A stretch of 45,154 nucleotides of DNA from VFKU01 sp964411925 (GTDB lineage Bacteria > Hydrogenedentota > Hydrogenedentia > Hydrogenedentales > GCA-2746185): NCBI GenBank assembly GCA_964411925.1, contig CAYPNI010000022.1, forward strand, positions 1 through 45,154. Reading direction: 5' to 3'. The notes under the pieces were generated by a model that saw only the letters and a program-made list of their open reading frames with translations, was not told the DNA's origin and did no database searches. How positions within the stretch are numbered: the first letter of the stretch is position 1; each line of letters starts with the position of its first letter. Position numbers and translations under genes: made by a program. Below are positions 8,006 through 16,159 of the stretch, one piece after another.

Positions 8006-8591
8006 GGGCGGCCCCCGCCTCAAGCGCCGCGTCCAGGATGAGCACATGCGCGTTCTCGGGACCGTGCACGCCCAGCGTCAGTCTTAGTTCGATGTCGCCC
8101 GTCCGGCTCGGGCCGGACAGAAAGCTGATGACGTACTCCCGGGGATTCGCCCGCAACAACTCGCGCATGCGCGGCGCGGCGTCGAACAGGCCCGGCACGA
8201 AATCGCGCGCCGATACGACGCTCACATGCGTGCGGGGGAGACTGGAGACCAGCCGCGTCGCGTCGTTGACACTGACCTCGACCATCGTCGCCGTCTCCGC
8301 AATGGCGAATTCGATGCCCGTCGCGCCGACACCCGCGCGGTCGATCGCCGCGGGGAGTTGCGTCGAGTCGTACGGAGGGCGCAACACATCGACGGCGCTG
8401 GCCGCGGCCGATTGCCGCAGCGCGCGATCGAGCTCTGCCGGCAATTGCGCCGTCGCGATACGGTCCGCGCCGGACTGCGCGCAGACGCCGAGCAGTTCCT
8501 GCGCGGCCTGTTCCCAGGTGGATGCGCGGTGCACGTGACCGCGAAGTTTCGTGAACGCGCGCGTGAAGGTCTCGACCAAATCGTCGTGCAT
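7998..8591 (-). CDS. lutC: Lactate utilisation protein C (LUD domain)
   Basis: This 197-residue protein is a single LUD domain, the LutC/YkgG family partner of the LutA and LutB iron-sulfur proteins in L-lactate oxidation. The visible core includes IEFAIAETATMVEVSVND and RTHVSVVSARDFVPGL, with SGPSRTGDIELRLTLGVHGP near the C-terminus, typical of the family. The frame stays open upstream to 8636. The ATG at 8591 (MHDDLVETF) is preferred on length and a GGA about eight bases upstream. It is the first gene of a two-gene operon and overlaps the fused LutB-LutA gene. It is divergent from fliW across about 160 bases. Confidence 0.82.
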   Translation of the reverse strand: MHDDLVETFTRAFTKLRGHVHRASTWEQAAQELLGVCAQSGADRIATAQLPAELDRALRQSAAASAVDVLRPPYDSTQLPAAIDRAGVGATGIEFAIAETATMVEVSVNDATRLVSSLPRTHVSVVSARDFVPGLFDAAPRMRELLRANPREYVISFLSGPSRTGDIELRLTLGVHGPENAHVLILDAALEAGAAHG

Positions 8592-8685
8592 GAAATCCGT
8601 TCCGTGACGGGGAGCATTCCGCTGAAGTCCGCGCATTTTAGACGAATACGGGCCGATTCTCTAGGCCGTGCGCTGCGCACACGGG

Positions 8686-8714
8686 TTGCGCTCCCACCGT
8701 GCTTCGTGCATACT
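8686..8714 (+). promoter_or_regulatory. Probable promoter of fliW-csrA
   Basis: TTGCGC (8686-8691), a 17-base spacer and CATACT (8709-8714) lie about 38 bases upstream of the fliW start codon. The fit is moderate. Confidence 0.45.
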
Positions 8715-8751
8715 AAAAACATCGCCCCCCAAGGATGTCGGAGCGCCACAA

Positions 8752-9228
8752 ATGCAACTGGAAACCACGCGGTTCGGCCGGATTGACGTCGCGGACGGCG
8801 CGGTGCTCACATTCACCCAGCCCATCATCGGTTTCCAGCAATTCCGGCGATTCGTGCTGATCCCGGGGGGAGACGATTCGGGCCTCTCGTGGCTCCAGTC
8901 GGCCGATACGGGCGACCTCGCGTTCATCGTGATCGATCCCCGCATGGTCGTGCGCGATTATCACGTGAAACTCAGCCGGCACGAACTGGACGAGCTCGCA
9001 GTGGAATCGGAAAGCGAGCTCGATATCTTCACGCTCGTGGTCGTCCCCGCGGACGCCGCGGGCATCCGCACCAATCTCAAGGCGCCGATTCTCGTCAACC
9101 GTGCGCAGCGCCTGGCGAAACAAACGATTCTTGAACACGGCGATTACCCTGTGCGGTTCGAACTGCGCCACGCACAGGGCGGGGCGCGTTCGCCCCAGGA
9201 GGTGTCTCATGCTCGTACTGACTCGTAG
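8752..9228 (+). CDS. fliW: Flagellar assembly factor FliW
   Basis: FliW (158 residues) is the protein that binds CsrA, and in flagellated bacteria also flagellin, so that free FliW relieves CsrA repression of translation. The start MQLETTRFGRIDV is typical, followed by the GFQQFRRFVLIP region and a C-terminal APILVNRAQRLAKQ block close to the family pattern. The ATG at 8752 follows GGAG at 8740-8743. Its last 20 bases overlap csrA, so the two are translationally coupled. No flagellin or other flagellar gene is in the window, so whether the flagellin branch exists here cannot be told. Confidence 0.9.
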   Translation: MQLETTRFGRIDVADGAVLTFTQPIIGFQQFRRFVLIPGGDDSGLSWLQSADTGDLAFIVIDPRMVVRDYHVKLSRHELDELAVESESELDIFTLVVVPADAAGIRTNLKAPILVNRAQRLAKQTILEHGDYPVRFELRHAQGGARSPQEVSHARTDS

Positions 9229-9430
9229 GGAAAACGAGAGCATCATGATCGGCGACTCGATCGAGGTGAAGCTGCTCGACGTGAAGGACCACCAGGTCAA
9301 AATCGGCATCGCCGCGCCGAAAAACGTCGCCGTGCATCGCAAAGAGGTCTACCTCGCGATCCAGGCCGAAAACGAGCATGCGTCCAACGCGCCGAACGGC
9401 CAGGACCTGCCCAAGCTGATTCCCGGCTGA
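9209..9430 (+). CDS. csrA: Carbon storage regulator CsrA
   Basis: This 73-residue RNA-binding regulator dimerises and blocks or stabilises target mRNAs at GGA motifs. The start MLVLTRRENESIMIGD is the canonical CsrA N-terminus with the conserved Arg, and IGIAAPKNVAVHRKEVY matches the second RNA-contact strand. The C-terminal tail (AIQAENEHASN and onward) is variable, as usual. A perfect Shine-Dalgarno AGGAGGTG (9197-9204) sits inside the end of fliW. A CsrA-bound GGA in that leader could allow autoregulation, which is an inference. The unknown gene starts three bases after the stop. Confidence 0.95.
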   Translation: MLVLTRRENESIMIGDSIEVKLLDVKDHQVKIGIAAPKNVAVHRKEVYLAIQAENEHASNAPNGQDLPKLIPG

Positions 9431-9433
9431 CCC

Positions 9434-10051
9434 ATGGAAATCTACCTCGACGGCGCGCGCCAGCTTACGCTGCAATCCAACATCGCCACGGTCGGCGCCG
9501 CGCTTGTCGAGCTGAACGCATGGCTCCAGCGGAATGGCCGCGCGCTGCAACGCATCTCGATCGACGGCCGCGAAATACCCGCGGAAGACCTCACACTCGA
9601 TATCGGCAATATCCCCGCCGCGAACGTGAAACGGCTCGACGTCGCATCCGCGCGCGTGGTCGATCTCGTCGCGGAGGCGCTGCAGGAAGTCGAGGAAGTG
9701 CTGCCCGAGATGCCGGTGGCATGCCAGACGCTCGCGCAGATTCTCGGCGGTGAAAACCCGGACGAGGCGCTCGATTCGCTCACGCAGGTCCTGGCGATTT
9801 GGGCCGCGCTGGTCGAGCGGCGACGACAAATTGCGGACGCGCTCGCTCTGGATCTTACCGCGCTCGAATTGTCGGGGCGGACGCTCGCCGAGCGCGACCT
9901 ATCGCTGTGCGAAACGCTGGCCCGAATCAAGTCCGCGCGCGAAACGCGCGATTTCGCGGCCCTGACTGACCTGATCGCGTACGACCTGTTCGAATTCGCC
10001 GAGTCCGAAGCGGAAACGTTCGCCCTGCTACGCGCGCAGTGTTCCGTCTAG
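9434..10051 (+). CDS. Unknown protein coupled to fliW-csrA
   Basis: This 205-residue protein is not recognised. It begins MEIYLDGARQLTLQSN three bases after the csrA stop with no clear ribosome-binding site of its own, so it is probably translated by coupling. It is acidic and mostly helical by composition, with many Ala, Leu and Glu. It has no signal peptide, membrane segment or cysteine motif; the only Cys residues are scattered. Residues 1-75 look alternating beta/helix (ISIDGREIPAEDLTLDIGN). Residues 75-200 look all-helical. Position suggests a link to CsrA/FliW control, but no function is assigned. recN converges on it with a 12-base gap. Confidence 0.75.
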   Translation: MEIYLDGARQLTLQSNIATVGAALVELNAWLQRNGRALQRISIDGREIPAEDLTLDIGNIPAANVKRLDVASARVVDLVAEALQEVEEVLPEMPVACQTLAQILGGENPDEALDSLTQVLAIWAALVERRRQIADALALDLTALELSGRTLAERDLSLCETLARIKSARETRDFAALTDLIAYDLFEFAESEAETFALLRAQCSV

Positions 10052-10063
10052 GTTCGACGCCCG

Positions 10064-11734
10064 CTAGCCCGCCAGTTTCCTGAGCAAGTCCTCCGCGTGC
10101 GTGAGGCTGACCTTTGTCACGGATCCGTCCAGCAGACGGGCGAGTTCTTCCACGCGCGACTTGGATTCCACGCGCATGACCTGCGTCGTGGTCTGACCGT
10201 CGCGGACGGTTTTTGCGACGTGGAAATGGTGCTGGCCGGCCGCGGCGATTTGCGCGAGATGGGTGATGCACAGCACCTGGTGCGACGCCGCGAGATCGCG
10301 GAGACGCTGCGCGACGCGCGTCGCGACCTGGCCGCCGATGCCCGCGTCAATTTCGTCGAAGATGAGCGTCGGAACGGCGTCACCGGCAGCGAACACGCTC
10401 TTGAGCGCGAGCATGATGCGGGAGATCTCGCCGCCGGAGGCGACGGTCCGCAACGGCTTCATCGGCTCGCCGGGGTTCGCCGCGAGCAGAAACTCGACGC
10501 GGTCCGCGCCGGTCGCGTTGAGCGGCCCCTCGGTCATCTGCGTGGACATCTCGGCGCCTTCCATGCCGAGGTCTTGGAGCGATCTCGTGACCTGTTGATC
10601 GAGCTTCTTCGCCGCGGATTTGCGTTTCTTCGTGAGTCCGGCGGCTTCGTCGCGGCAATCTGCCTCGATTCGCTGATAGTTCTCGCGCAGTTCCGCGAGG
10701 ACCCGGTCACGGTTGGCAAGCCGTTCGATGTCACCCTCGATGCGCGCGCGGTATGCCAGGATTTCGTCGATGGACTCGCCGTACTTGCGCTTCAGCTCGC
10801 GCAAGAGCGCGAGGCGCGCGTTGATCGTCTCCAGCTCCCGCGGGTCGAAGTCCTCCTGCTCGCCAAACGGAACGAGCTCATACGCGACGGCCTCGATCTC
10901 CGAAATCGCCGCCCGCAACCGGTCGGCCAGTGCGGCCAGGTCCGCGTGATAGCTCGAAATCTGTTCCAGCGCTCCCAACGCGGCCGACAGCGCCTCGGTC
11001 GCCGAGTCCCCGCCGTCCGATTCCGACAGACGGTTCCGGGCCTCCGCGACGTTGGCCCAGATGCGCTCGCTGTTGGCGAGCAGCGCGCGCCGATCCTTGA
11101 GTTCGCCGTCTTCGCCGGGGCGGAGTTTCGCGCGATCGATTTCCTCCGCCTCGAACCGCAGGAAATCGAGCCGCCGCTGGGGTTCGCGGCCGTCCTCGTC
11201 CAGCGCGCGCATCTCGGCCTCGACGGCGCGCAGATCGCCCACGCGCGCGGCGACGCGTGCGCGAGTCGCGGCCAAATCGCCAAACGCGTCGAGCAGTCCC
11301 AACTGGCGATCGGCGCGAAGGAGCGACTGGTGCTCGTGCTGGCCGTGCAAATCGACGAGCTCTGCGGCGATTTCTGCGAGCGCGGTCACCTGGACAAGTT
11401 GCCCGGCGGCGTACGCCTTGCTGCGCCCTTCGGCCGACACGACACGCGAGAGGATGATCTCGTCGTCCTCGGTCTCGATCCCGTGGCGCTCGAACACGGC
11501 CGCGAGTTCGGCGCCGGCGCGTTCGAGCGAAAACACGGCCTGTACTTCGGCGCGCGACGCGCCCGTCCGCACGACGTCGCTCGATGCGCGCGCGCCCAGC
11601 ACCAGCTCGAGCGCGCCCACCAGGATGGATTTGCCCGCGCCGGTCTCGCCGGTGAGGATGTTCAGGCCCGGCCCGAAATCGAGCTCGAGTCGATCGATGA
11701 GCGCGAAATTGCGGATGGACAGGGTGCGCAGCAC
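10064..11734 (-). CDS. recN: DNA repair protein RecN
   Basis: RecN is an SMC-like ATPase that acts at DNA double-strand breaks in the cytoplasm. The 556-residue length is standard. The Walker A motif GETGAGKS is at residues 29-36. Long coiled-coil arms run through the centre (rich in Arg, Glu and Ala). The C-terminus has the ABC signature region (TVASGGEISRIMLALK), Walker B (TLIFDEIDAGIGG) and the His-switch segment VLCITHLAQIAAAG. The start is GTG at 11734 with GAGGGGG upstream. It is the last gene of a minus-strand run beginning at accA, 25 bases after tlyA. Confidence 0.96.
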   Translation of the reverse strand: MLRTLSIRNFALIDRLELDFGPGLNILTGETGAGKSILVGALELVLGARASSDVVRTGASRAEVQAVFSLERAGAELAAVFERHGIETEDDEIILSRVVSAEGRSKAYAAGQLVQVTALAEIAAELVDLHGQHEHQSLLRADRQLGLLDAFGDLAATRARVAARVGDLRAVEAEMRALDEDGREPQRRLDFLRFEAEEIDRAKLRPGEDGELKDRRALLANSERIWANVAEARNRLSESDGGDSATEALSAALGALEQISSYHADLAALADRLRAAISEIEAVAYELVPFGEQEDFDPRELETINARLALLRELKRKYGESIDEILAYRARIEGDIERLANRDRVLAELRENYQRIEADCRDEAAGLTKKRKSAAKKLDQQVTRSLQDLGMEGAEMSTQMTEGPLNATGADRVEFLLAANPGEPMKPLRTVASGGEISRIMLALKSVFAAGDAVPTLIFDEIDAGIGGQVATRVAQRLRDLAASHQVLCITHLAQIAAAGQHHFHVAKTVRDGQTTTQVMRVESKSRVEELARLLDGSVTKVSLTHAEDLLRKLAG

Positions 11735-11759
11735 GGGCGCGTTCCCCCTCGAAATTTAC

Positions 11760-12542
11760 CTAGCGCCGAACCACAAGATGAGCCAGAAACTCGCGGTTTC
11801 CGGCAGGTCCCTCAAGCGGAGAGTTTATCACACCGGGCATGTCGAATCCGCCGCGTTGCGCGGCCTCGCGGACCCCCGCGATCACGCGCTCGTGAACGTC
11901 GGCGTCGCGCACGACGCCGCCCTTGCCGACTTCTTCGCGTCCAGCCTCGAATTGCGGTTTGATTAGCGCGACCCCGCGGGCCGCGTCTGCCAGCAGGGGC
12001 CGCAGCGCGGGGAGAACGATGCGCAGTGAGATGAACGAACAATCGACGGTGAAGAAATCGGGTCGCACAGGCAGGGAACCAGGCGTCATCTCGCGAATAT
12101 TCGTGCGCTCGATGACGACTACCCGCGGGTCCTGCCGCAGTTTCCAGTCGAGCTGGCCGTAACCGACGTCCACCGCGTAGACCTTCAGCGCGCCGCGCTG
12201 CAACAGGCAATCCGTAAATCCCCCCGTGCTCGCGCCGACGTCGATCGCCGTCGCGCCGGCGGGATCGAGATGAAACGCGTCAAGCGCTGCTTCGAGCTTC
12301 AGTCCGCCCCGGCTCACGTACGGCGGGCCCTCGTCGATCGTGAGTTTCACGTCCGTAGGCACGCTTTGCCCGGGCCGGTCCAGCGGCGCTCCGTCTGCCC
12401 CGCGAACCTTCCCCGTTCGAATGAGACCCTGCGCCTTCGATCGCGAAACGCCGCTGCGCTGCTGCACCAGTTCATCGAGCCGGATCTTGCTCGCGCCCTG
12501 TCGCGGCGCGTCGTCTGGCGACGCGTCGTCTCGCTCGGTCAC
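11760..12542 (-). CDS. tlyA: TlyA-family rRNA 2'-O-methyltransferase
   Basis: This 260-residue protein has an N-terminal S4 RNA-binding domain (residues 20-80; IRLDELVQQRSGVSRSKAQG) and an FtsJ-type SAM methyltransferase domain. The SAM motif is DVGASTGGFTDCLLQRGA, and the later acidic and Lys residues (TVDCSFISL, ALIKPQFEAG) fit the family's catalytic set. TlyA modifies ribosomal RNA by 2'-O-methylation; some homologues were annotated as haemolysins. Translation starts at GTG, overlapping the ispF stop as GTGA. The pairing with recN is common in bacteria. Confidence 0.92.
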   Translation of the reverse strand: MTERDDASPDDAPRQGASKIRLDELVQQRSGVSRSKAQGLIRTGKVRGADGAPLDRPGQSVPTDVKLTIDEGPPYVSRGGLKLEAALDAFHLDPAGATAIDVGASTGGFTDCLLQRGALKVYAVDVGYGQLDWKLRQDPRVVVIERTNIREMTPGSLPVRPDFFTVDCSFISLRIVLPALRPLLADAARGVALIKPQFEAGREEVGKGGVVRDADVHERVIAGVREAAQRGGFDMPGVINSPLEGPAGNREFLAHLVVRR

Positions 12543-13018
12543 GACTCGCGCTCGATCAGCGCGATCGCGTGGGCCGACATCGCCTCGCCGCGGCCCTCGG
12601 GACCGACCTGCTCGTTCGTCTTCGCCTTGATGGACACGGCGGAAAGTTCGACCCCGAGCGTCGCGGCGATCTGCGCGCGCATCTTCGGCAGATAGGGATT
12701 CAGTTTCGGTGCTTCCGCGACGATCGTGGCATCGAGATTCCCGATCACGAAACCGTCGCCGCGGAGCCGCTTGGCCACGGACGCGAGCAGTTTCAGGCTG
12801 TCCGCCCCGCGATACGCCGGGTCCGAGTCGGGGAAGAGCAGGCCGATGTTGCCCAGCGCGGCGGCGCCCAGCAACGCATCGATGATCGCGTGAACGACGA
12901 CGTCCGCGTCCGAATGCCCGACCAGGCCCTTGTCGAATGGCACCGTCACGCCGCCGAGGACAAGCGGCCGCCCGGATTCGAGCCGGTGAAGGTCATAGCC
13001 CTGTCCGACACGCATCAT
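12539..13018 (-). CDS. ispF: 2-C-methyl-D-erythritol 2,4-cyclodiphosphate synthase
   Basis: IspF catalyses the fifth step of the MEP isoprenoid pathway: it cyclises CDP-methylerythritol 2-phosphate and releases CMP. The 159-residue length is typical. Metal ligands lie in GQGYDLHRL and GHSDADVVVHAIIDALLGAA, followed by GNIGLLFPDSDPAY and the C-terminal KAKTNEQVGPEGRGEAM nucleotide loop. Two adjacent ATG codons (13018 and 13015) could start it. It overlaps ispD upstream by four bases and tlyA downstream by four, so the three are almost certainly one transcript. Confidence 0.96.
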   Translation of the reverse strand: MMRVGQGYDLHRLESGRPLVLGGVTVPFDKGLVGHSDADVVVHAIIDALLGAAALGNIGLLFPDSDPAYRGADSLKLLASVAKRLRGDGFVIGNLDATIVAEAPKLNPYLPKMRAQIAATLGVELSAVSIKAKTNEQVGPEGRGEAMSAHAIALIERES

Positions 13019-13725
13019 TGGCCGCGCCTCCGGTACAGATACTCCGCGTGCCGCGCGTCTTCCTCGGTTGTGATCTTGAAGTTTCTTGCAGACCCGGAGA
13101 CGATGCGCACGCGCCCGCCGAACGAATGGACCAGCGTGGCGTCGTCGGTAAAGGTCTTCCCTGCGCGCGCGGCGCGCGCGTGCGCCGCCCGGATCACGTC
13201 AAGCCGGAACACCTGAGGCGTCTGACACGCCCAGACGTGCTTGCGATCGGGCGTACGGTCGAGGTTCCCCGCGCCGTCGTCCTCCAGAATCGTGTCCACC
13301 GCCGCGGTCGCGACCGTTGCCGCGCCCGACTCTTCCGCCGCGCGAATCGCAGCCAGGATGGTGTCCGTCTCGATAAACGGCCGCGCCGCGTCGTGGATAA
13401 TGACAAAGTCCGCCTGCGGATCCACCAGTGCGAGTCCGCGCGAGACCGAGTCCTGCCGTTCCGCACCCCCTTCGCACAGATGAATGCGGCTCCGTGGAAA
13501 TGACTCCTGCAGCACGGCCCGAAAATTGTCCTCATAGCCGGGCGCATAGACGACGACGGATTCGTCAACGAGCCCCAGCGGCTCGAAGCGCGCGAGCGTG
13601 CGCACGATGAGCGCTTCCCCGGCGATTTCCGCTAGCGCCTTCGGCCGGGGCGCGCCCAGGCGCCGGCCCATGCCCGCGGCGGGCACGAGCAGACGCGCAT
13701 CAACGGTAAGAAGCCGGGCGTTCAC
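13015..13725 (-). CDS. ispD: 2-C-methyl-D-erythritol 4-phosphate cytidylyltransferase
   Basis: IspD adds CMP to methylerythritol 4-phosphate in the MEP pathway. The 236-residue protein has the nucleotidyltransferase motif VPAAGMGRRLGAPRPKAL near the N-terminus. Other family blocks present are GGAERQDSVSRGL, VIIHDAARPFI, the WACQTPQVFRLDVI segment and TDDATLVHSFG. The start is GTG at 13725. It sits between the PIN-TRAM gene (54-base gap) and ispF (four-base overlap), the same order seen near yacL-ispD-ispF in Firmicutes. Confidence 0.95.
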   Translation of the reverse strand: MNARLLTVDARLLVPAAGMGRRLGAPRPKALAEIAGEALIVRTLARFEPLGLVDESVVVYAPGYEDNFRAVLQESFPRSRIHLCEGGAERQDSVSRGLALVDPQADFVIIHDAARPFIETDTILAAIRAAEESGAATVATAAVDTILEDDGAGNLDRTPDRKHVWACQTPQVFRLDVIRAAHARAARAGKTFTDDATLVHSFGGRVRIVSGSARNFKITTEEDARHAEYLYRRRGQ

Positions 13726-13779
13726 GCGCGATACTCTAGTGGAAAGGGCGAGCGCGGATCACGGGCGGGATTGCAGCGG

Positions 13780-14862
13780 TCAGACGGACGCCTCGGAGGT
13801 GTGCTGCTGGTGGGCCGGGGCGATCTTGGTGAAGATCATGCGGCCCGCCGCCGTTTGCAGCACGCTCGTCACCGTGACCAGCACGCGCCGGCCCACGAAA
13901 CTGCGGCCGCCGTCCACCACGATCATCGTGCCGTCGTCGAGATACCCGACGCCCTGGTCGGCTTCCTTGCCTTCCTTGATGATCTTGACCTCGAGATTCT
14001 CGTCGGGCAACGCGGCGGGCTTGAGCGCGTTCGCGAGGTCGTTGATATTCAGCACGGGCACACCCTCGATCTGCGCGACTTTATTGAGGTTGTAGTCCGT
14101 CGTGAGAATCTTGGCCTTGTAGAGTTTCGCAAGCGCGACGAGTTTCTCGTCGACGTCGTGCGCTTCGAGGGGATCTTCGTTCAGAATTTCGACCGTTGCC
14201 GGGCCTTCGCCCTCCTGCAACGAACGCAGGATGTCGAGCCCGCGCCGGCCCTTCGCACGGCGCAGCACGTCCGACGAGTCCGCCACGTGCTGCAACTCCT
14301 TCAAGATGAATCTGGGCACCACCAGCGTCCCTTCGACGAACCCCGCGTCGATGATTTCCTTGAGCCGCCCATCGATCAACACACTGGTATCGACAAGTTT
14401 CGCGCTGCCGATCTCGAGTCGCTGTTTCTTCACCTGGGACATCAGCGATTCCCAGCTCGACGCCTTCGTCAACCCCAGCGAGATCCCGATGAAGCCAAAC
14501 ACAAGTACGAGCGTGCAGGTCATGTAAAGGTGACGGTTCACGTCCGACTCGTTTTCAATTGGCCAGAAAATCTGGATGTATTTCGCAACGAAATACCCAA
14601 TCATCATTGAGAACGCGATGGCGATGAAGACGGGGAAGAGACGCTCGAAGAGTTCCTGTGTGACGAAGCGCAGGCCGAGGAGAACGATGAGCGCAAGCAG
14701 GCAGCCGGCCGCGCCGCCGAAGACGTACCAGATGCTGCGGGTGGCGTTGGACATGGGGACGGTCTGATTTTCCGCCGCGAAGTCCATGAGAAAATTCGTC
14801 CAGATCAGGCCGAGGACGAGGCAGGACAACACGAACATTGCGCGCGTGATTTTCAGCGCCAT
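13780..14862 (-). CDS. Membrane PIN-TRAM domain protein (YacL family)
   Basis: This 360-residue protein has four predicted membrane helices within residues 1-125. A PIN nuclease-like domain follows (KLVDTSVLIDGRLKEI to ILTTDYNLNKVAQI, with the conserved acidic residues), then a C-terminal TRAM domain (about 275-345, GQLDDGTMIVV-like strands with GRSFVGRRVLV). It resembles Bacillus YacL, a protein of uncertain cellular role, possibly an RNase at the membrane. The start is set at the ATG at 14862 (MALKITRAMF) and not the longer frame to 14901, because the hydrophobic helix begins right after it. It lies between the phosphorylase and ispD genes. Confidence 0.87.
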   Translation of the reverse strand: MALKITRAMFVLSCLVLGLIWTNFLMDFAAENQTVPMSNATRSIWYVFGGAAGCLLALIVLLGLRFVTQELFERLFPVFIAIAFSMMIGYFVAKYIQIFWPIENESDVNRHLYMTCTLVLVFGFIGISLGLTKASSWESLMSQVKKQRLEIGSAKLVDTSVLIDGRLKEIIDAGFVEGTLVVPRFILKELQHVADSSDVLRRAKGRRGLDILRSLQEGEGPATVEILNEDPLEAHDVDEKLVALAKLYKAKILTTDYNLNKVAQIEGVPVLNINDLANALKPAALPDENLEVKIIKEGKEADQGVGYLDDGTMIVVDGGRSFVGRRVLVTVTSVLQTAAGRMIFTKIAPAHQQHTSEASV

Positions 14863-14946
14863 CAAACCACCCCTTTGGGGCCGGAGTATATCACGTAACA
14901 CGGCTGGCTTCGAGCAAAAAACAATCTACGGTACTACGTGAAACCA

Positions 14947-15771
14947 CTACGGCAACCGCTTCACGCAATCCAACACCAACTCCGACAGCCGCGGTTCCGC
15001 CGCGTTCGCCACCGCGATGATTTTCTCGATGTTCACCGGCTCCAGCGCGTCCGGCAGGCACTCGTCGGTGATCACCGAGAACCCCAGCACGTTGAGTCCG
15101 CAGTGCACCGCGACGATGACCTCCGGCACGGTACTCATGCCGACGGCGTCCGCGCCGAGCGCGCGCATCATGCGGTATTCCGCGCGCGTTTCGAGGCTGG
15201 GCCCCGTACACGCGAGATACACACCGCGCTGGACCTTTAATCCCCGCGAGAGCGCGATGGATTCCACGAGGTCGATGAGCGACTCGCTGTACGGCTCGAT
15301 CATGTCTGGAAAGCGCGGGCCGAGCGAGTCGTCATTGGGCCCGATGAGCGGATTGTCGCCGATGAAATTGATGTGATCCGTGATGAGCATGATGTCGCCC
15401 GCGCGAAATTGTGGATTGAGTCCCCCGCATGCGTTACTCACGATCAGCGTCTTGATGCCGAGTTCCTTCGCCACGCGCACGGGAAACGTGACCTGTTGCA
15501 GCGTGTAGCCTTCGTAGTAGTGGAACCGGCCCGACAGCGCGATCACGCGCTTGCCCCCCAGCGTACCCAGGAGAAGTTCGCCCGCGTGCGCGTGAACGGT
15601 CGACGTGGGGAAGTGGGGAATCTTTTCGTACGGGATGCGCGCAGCGACATCGATCTTCTCCGCCAGTCCGCCAAGTCCGGTCCCGAGGACAACGCCTACG
15701 GCGGGCTCCGCGGAATCGACCGCCTTGATTGCCTGGGCTGCTTCACGAATCTGCTCCTTGAGATCGGACAC
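14947..15771 (-). CDS. Purine nucleoside phosphorylase, type I
   Basis: This 274-residue enzyme splits purine nucleosides with phosphate to a free base and ribose-1-phosphate in purine salvage. Family landmarks are VGVVLGTGLGGLAEKI (phosphate loop), GRFHYYEGY, SNACGGLNPQFRAGDIMLI, YLACTGPSLETRAEYRM and ADAVGMSTVPEVIVA. These fit the trimeric PunA/PNP type. The start is GTG at 15771 with AAGGAG upstream; an ATG four bases earlier is out of frame. It lies in the accA-recN minus-strand run, 67 bases after the DUF167 gene. MTA or inosine/guanosine preference cannot be told from sequence alone. Confidence 0.93.
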   Translation of the reverse strand: MSDLKEQIREAAQAIKAVDSAEPAVGVVLGTGLGGLAEKIDVAARIPYEKIPHFPTSTVHAHAGELLLGTLGGKRVIALSGRFHYYEGYTLQQVTFPVRVAKELGIKTLIVSNACGGLNPQFRAGDIMLITDHINFIGDNPLIGPNDDSLGPRFPDMIEPYSESLIDLVESIALSRGLKVQRGVYLACTGPSLETRAEYRMMRALGADAVGMSTVPEVIVAVHCGLNVLGFSVITDECLPDALEPVNIEKIIAVANAAEPRLSELVLDCVKRLP

Positions 15772-15838
15772 GCATCACTCCTTCTACTTGGATTCGGGTC
15801 GGTTGTTGCGCCGCACGGAACGCGGCGCTACAGCGAAG

Positions 15839-16159
15839 TCACTCTTCACTCTCGCGCAACCGGGCAAGAACGGATTCTAACGGAATCCCGGTGATGGAAA
15901 CGCGCTTGTCGCGGCCGCGTTCTCCCTGCACGATACAGACGGAGGACTTGCTGAGGCCGAGGCGCCGGGCGAGAAGCGCGCAGACGGCGGCGTTCGCCTG
16001 GCCCTCGGATGGCGGTGCCGTCACACGGACGAGGATTCGCCCATCATCGGAGACCTGAATTTGATCGCGCGACGCCTTCGGCTGCACGCGGACGGGCAGT
16101 CGCGCCGGCGCGTCAGACGCTGACGGACGATTCGGCGGCCCGGGCCGGTTGTTCGGCAT
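15839..16159 (-). CDS. DUF167 (YggU family) protein
   Basis: This small protein (106 residues) has the DUF167 fold. The core is LPVRVQPKASRDQI, then RILVRVTAPPSEGQANAAVCALLARRLGLSK read in sections, and a C-terminal GERGRDKRVSITG. The frame stays open to 16321. The ATG at 16159 is chosen because the extra upstream part would lie deep inside accA and is proline/arginine-rich shadow sequence. Even so it overlaps the accA 3' end by 47 bases, which implies translational coupling. The function of DUF167 proteins is not established. Confidence 0.8.
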   Translation of the reverse strand: MPNNRPGPPNRPSASDAPARLPVRVQPKASRDQIQVSDDGRILVRVTAPPSEGQANAAVCALLARRLGLSKSSVCIVQGERGRDKRVSITGIPLESVLARLRESEE

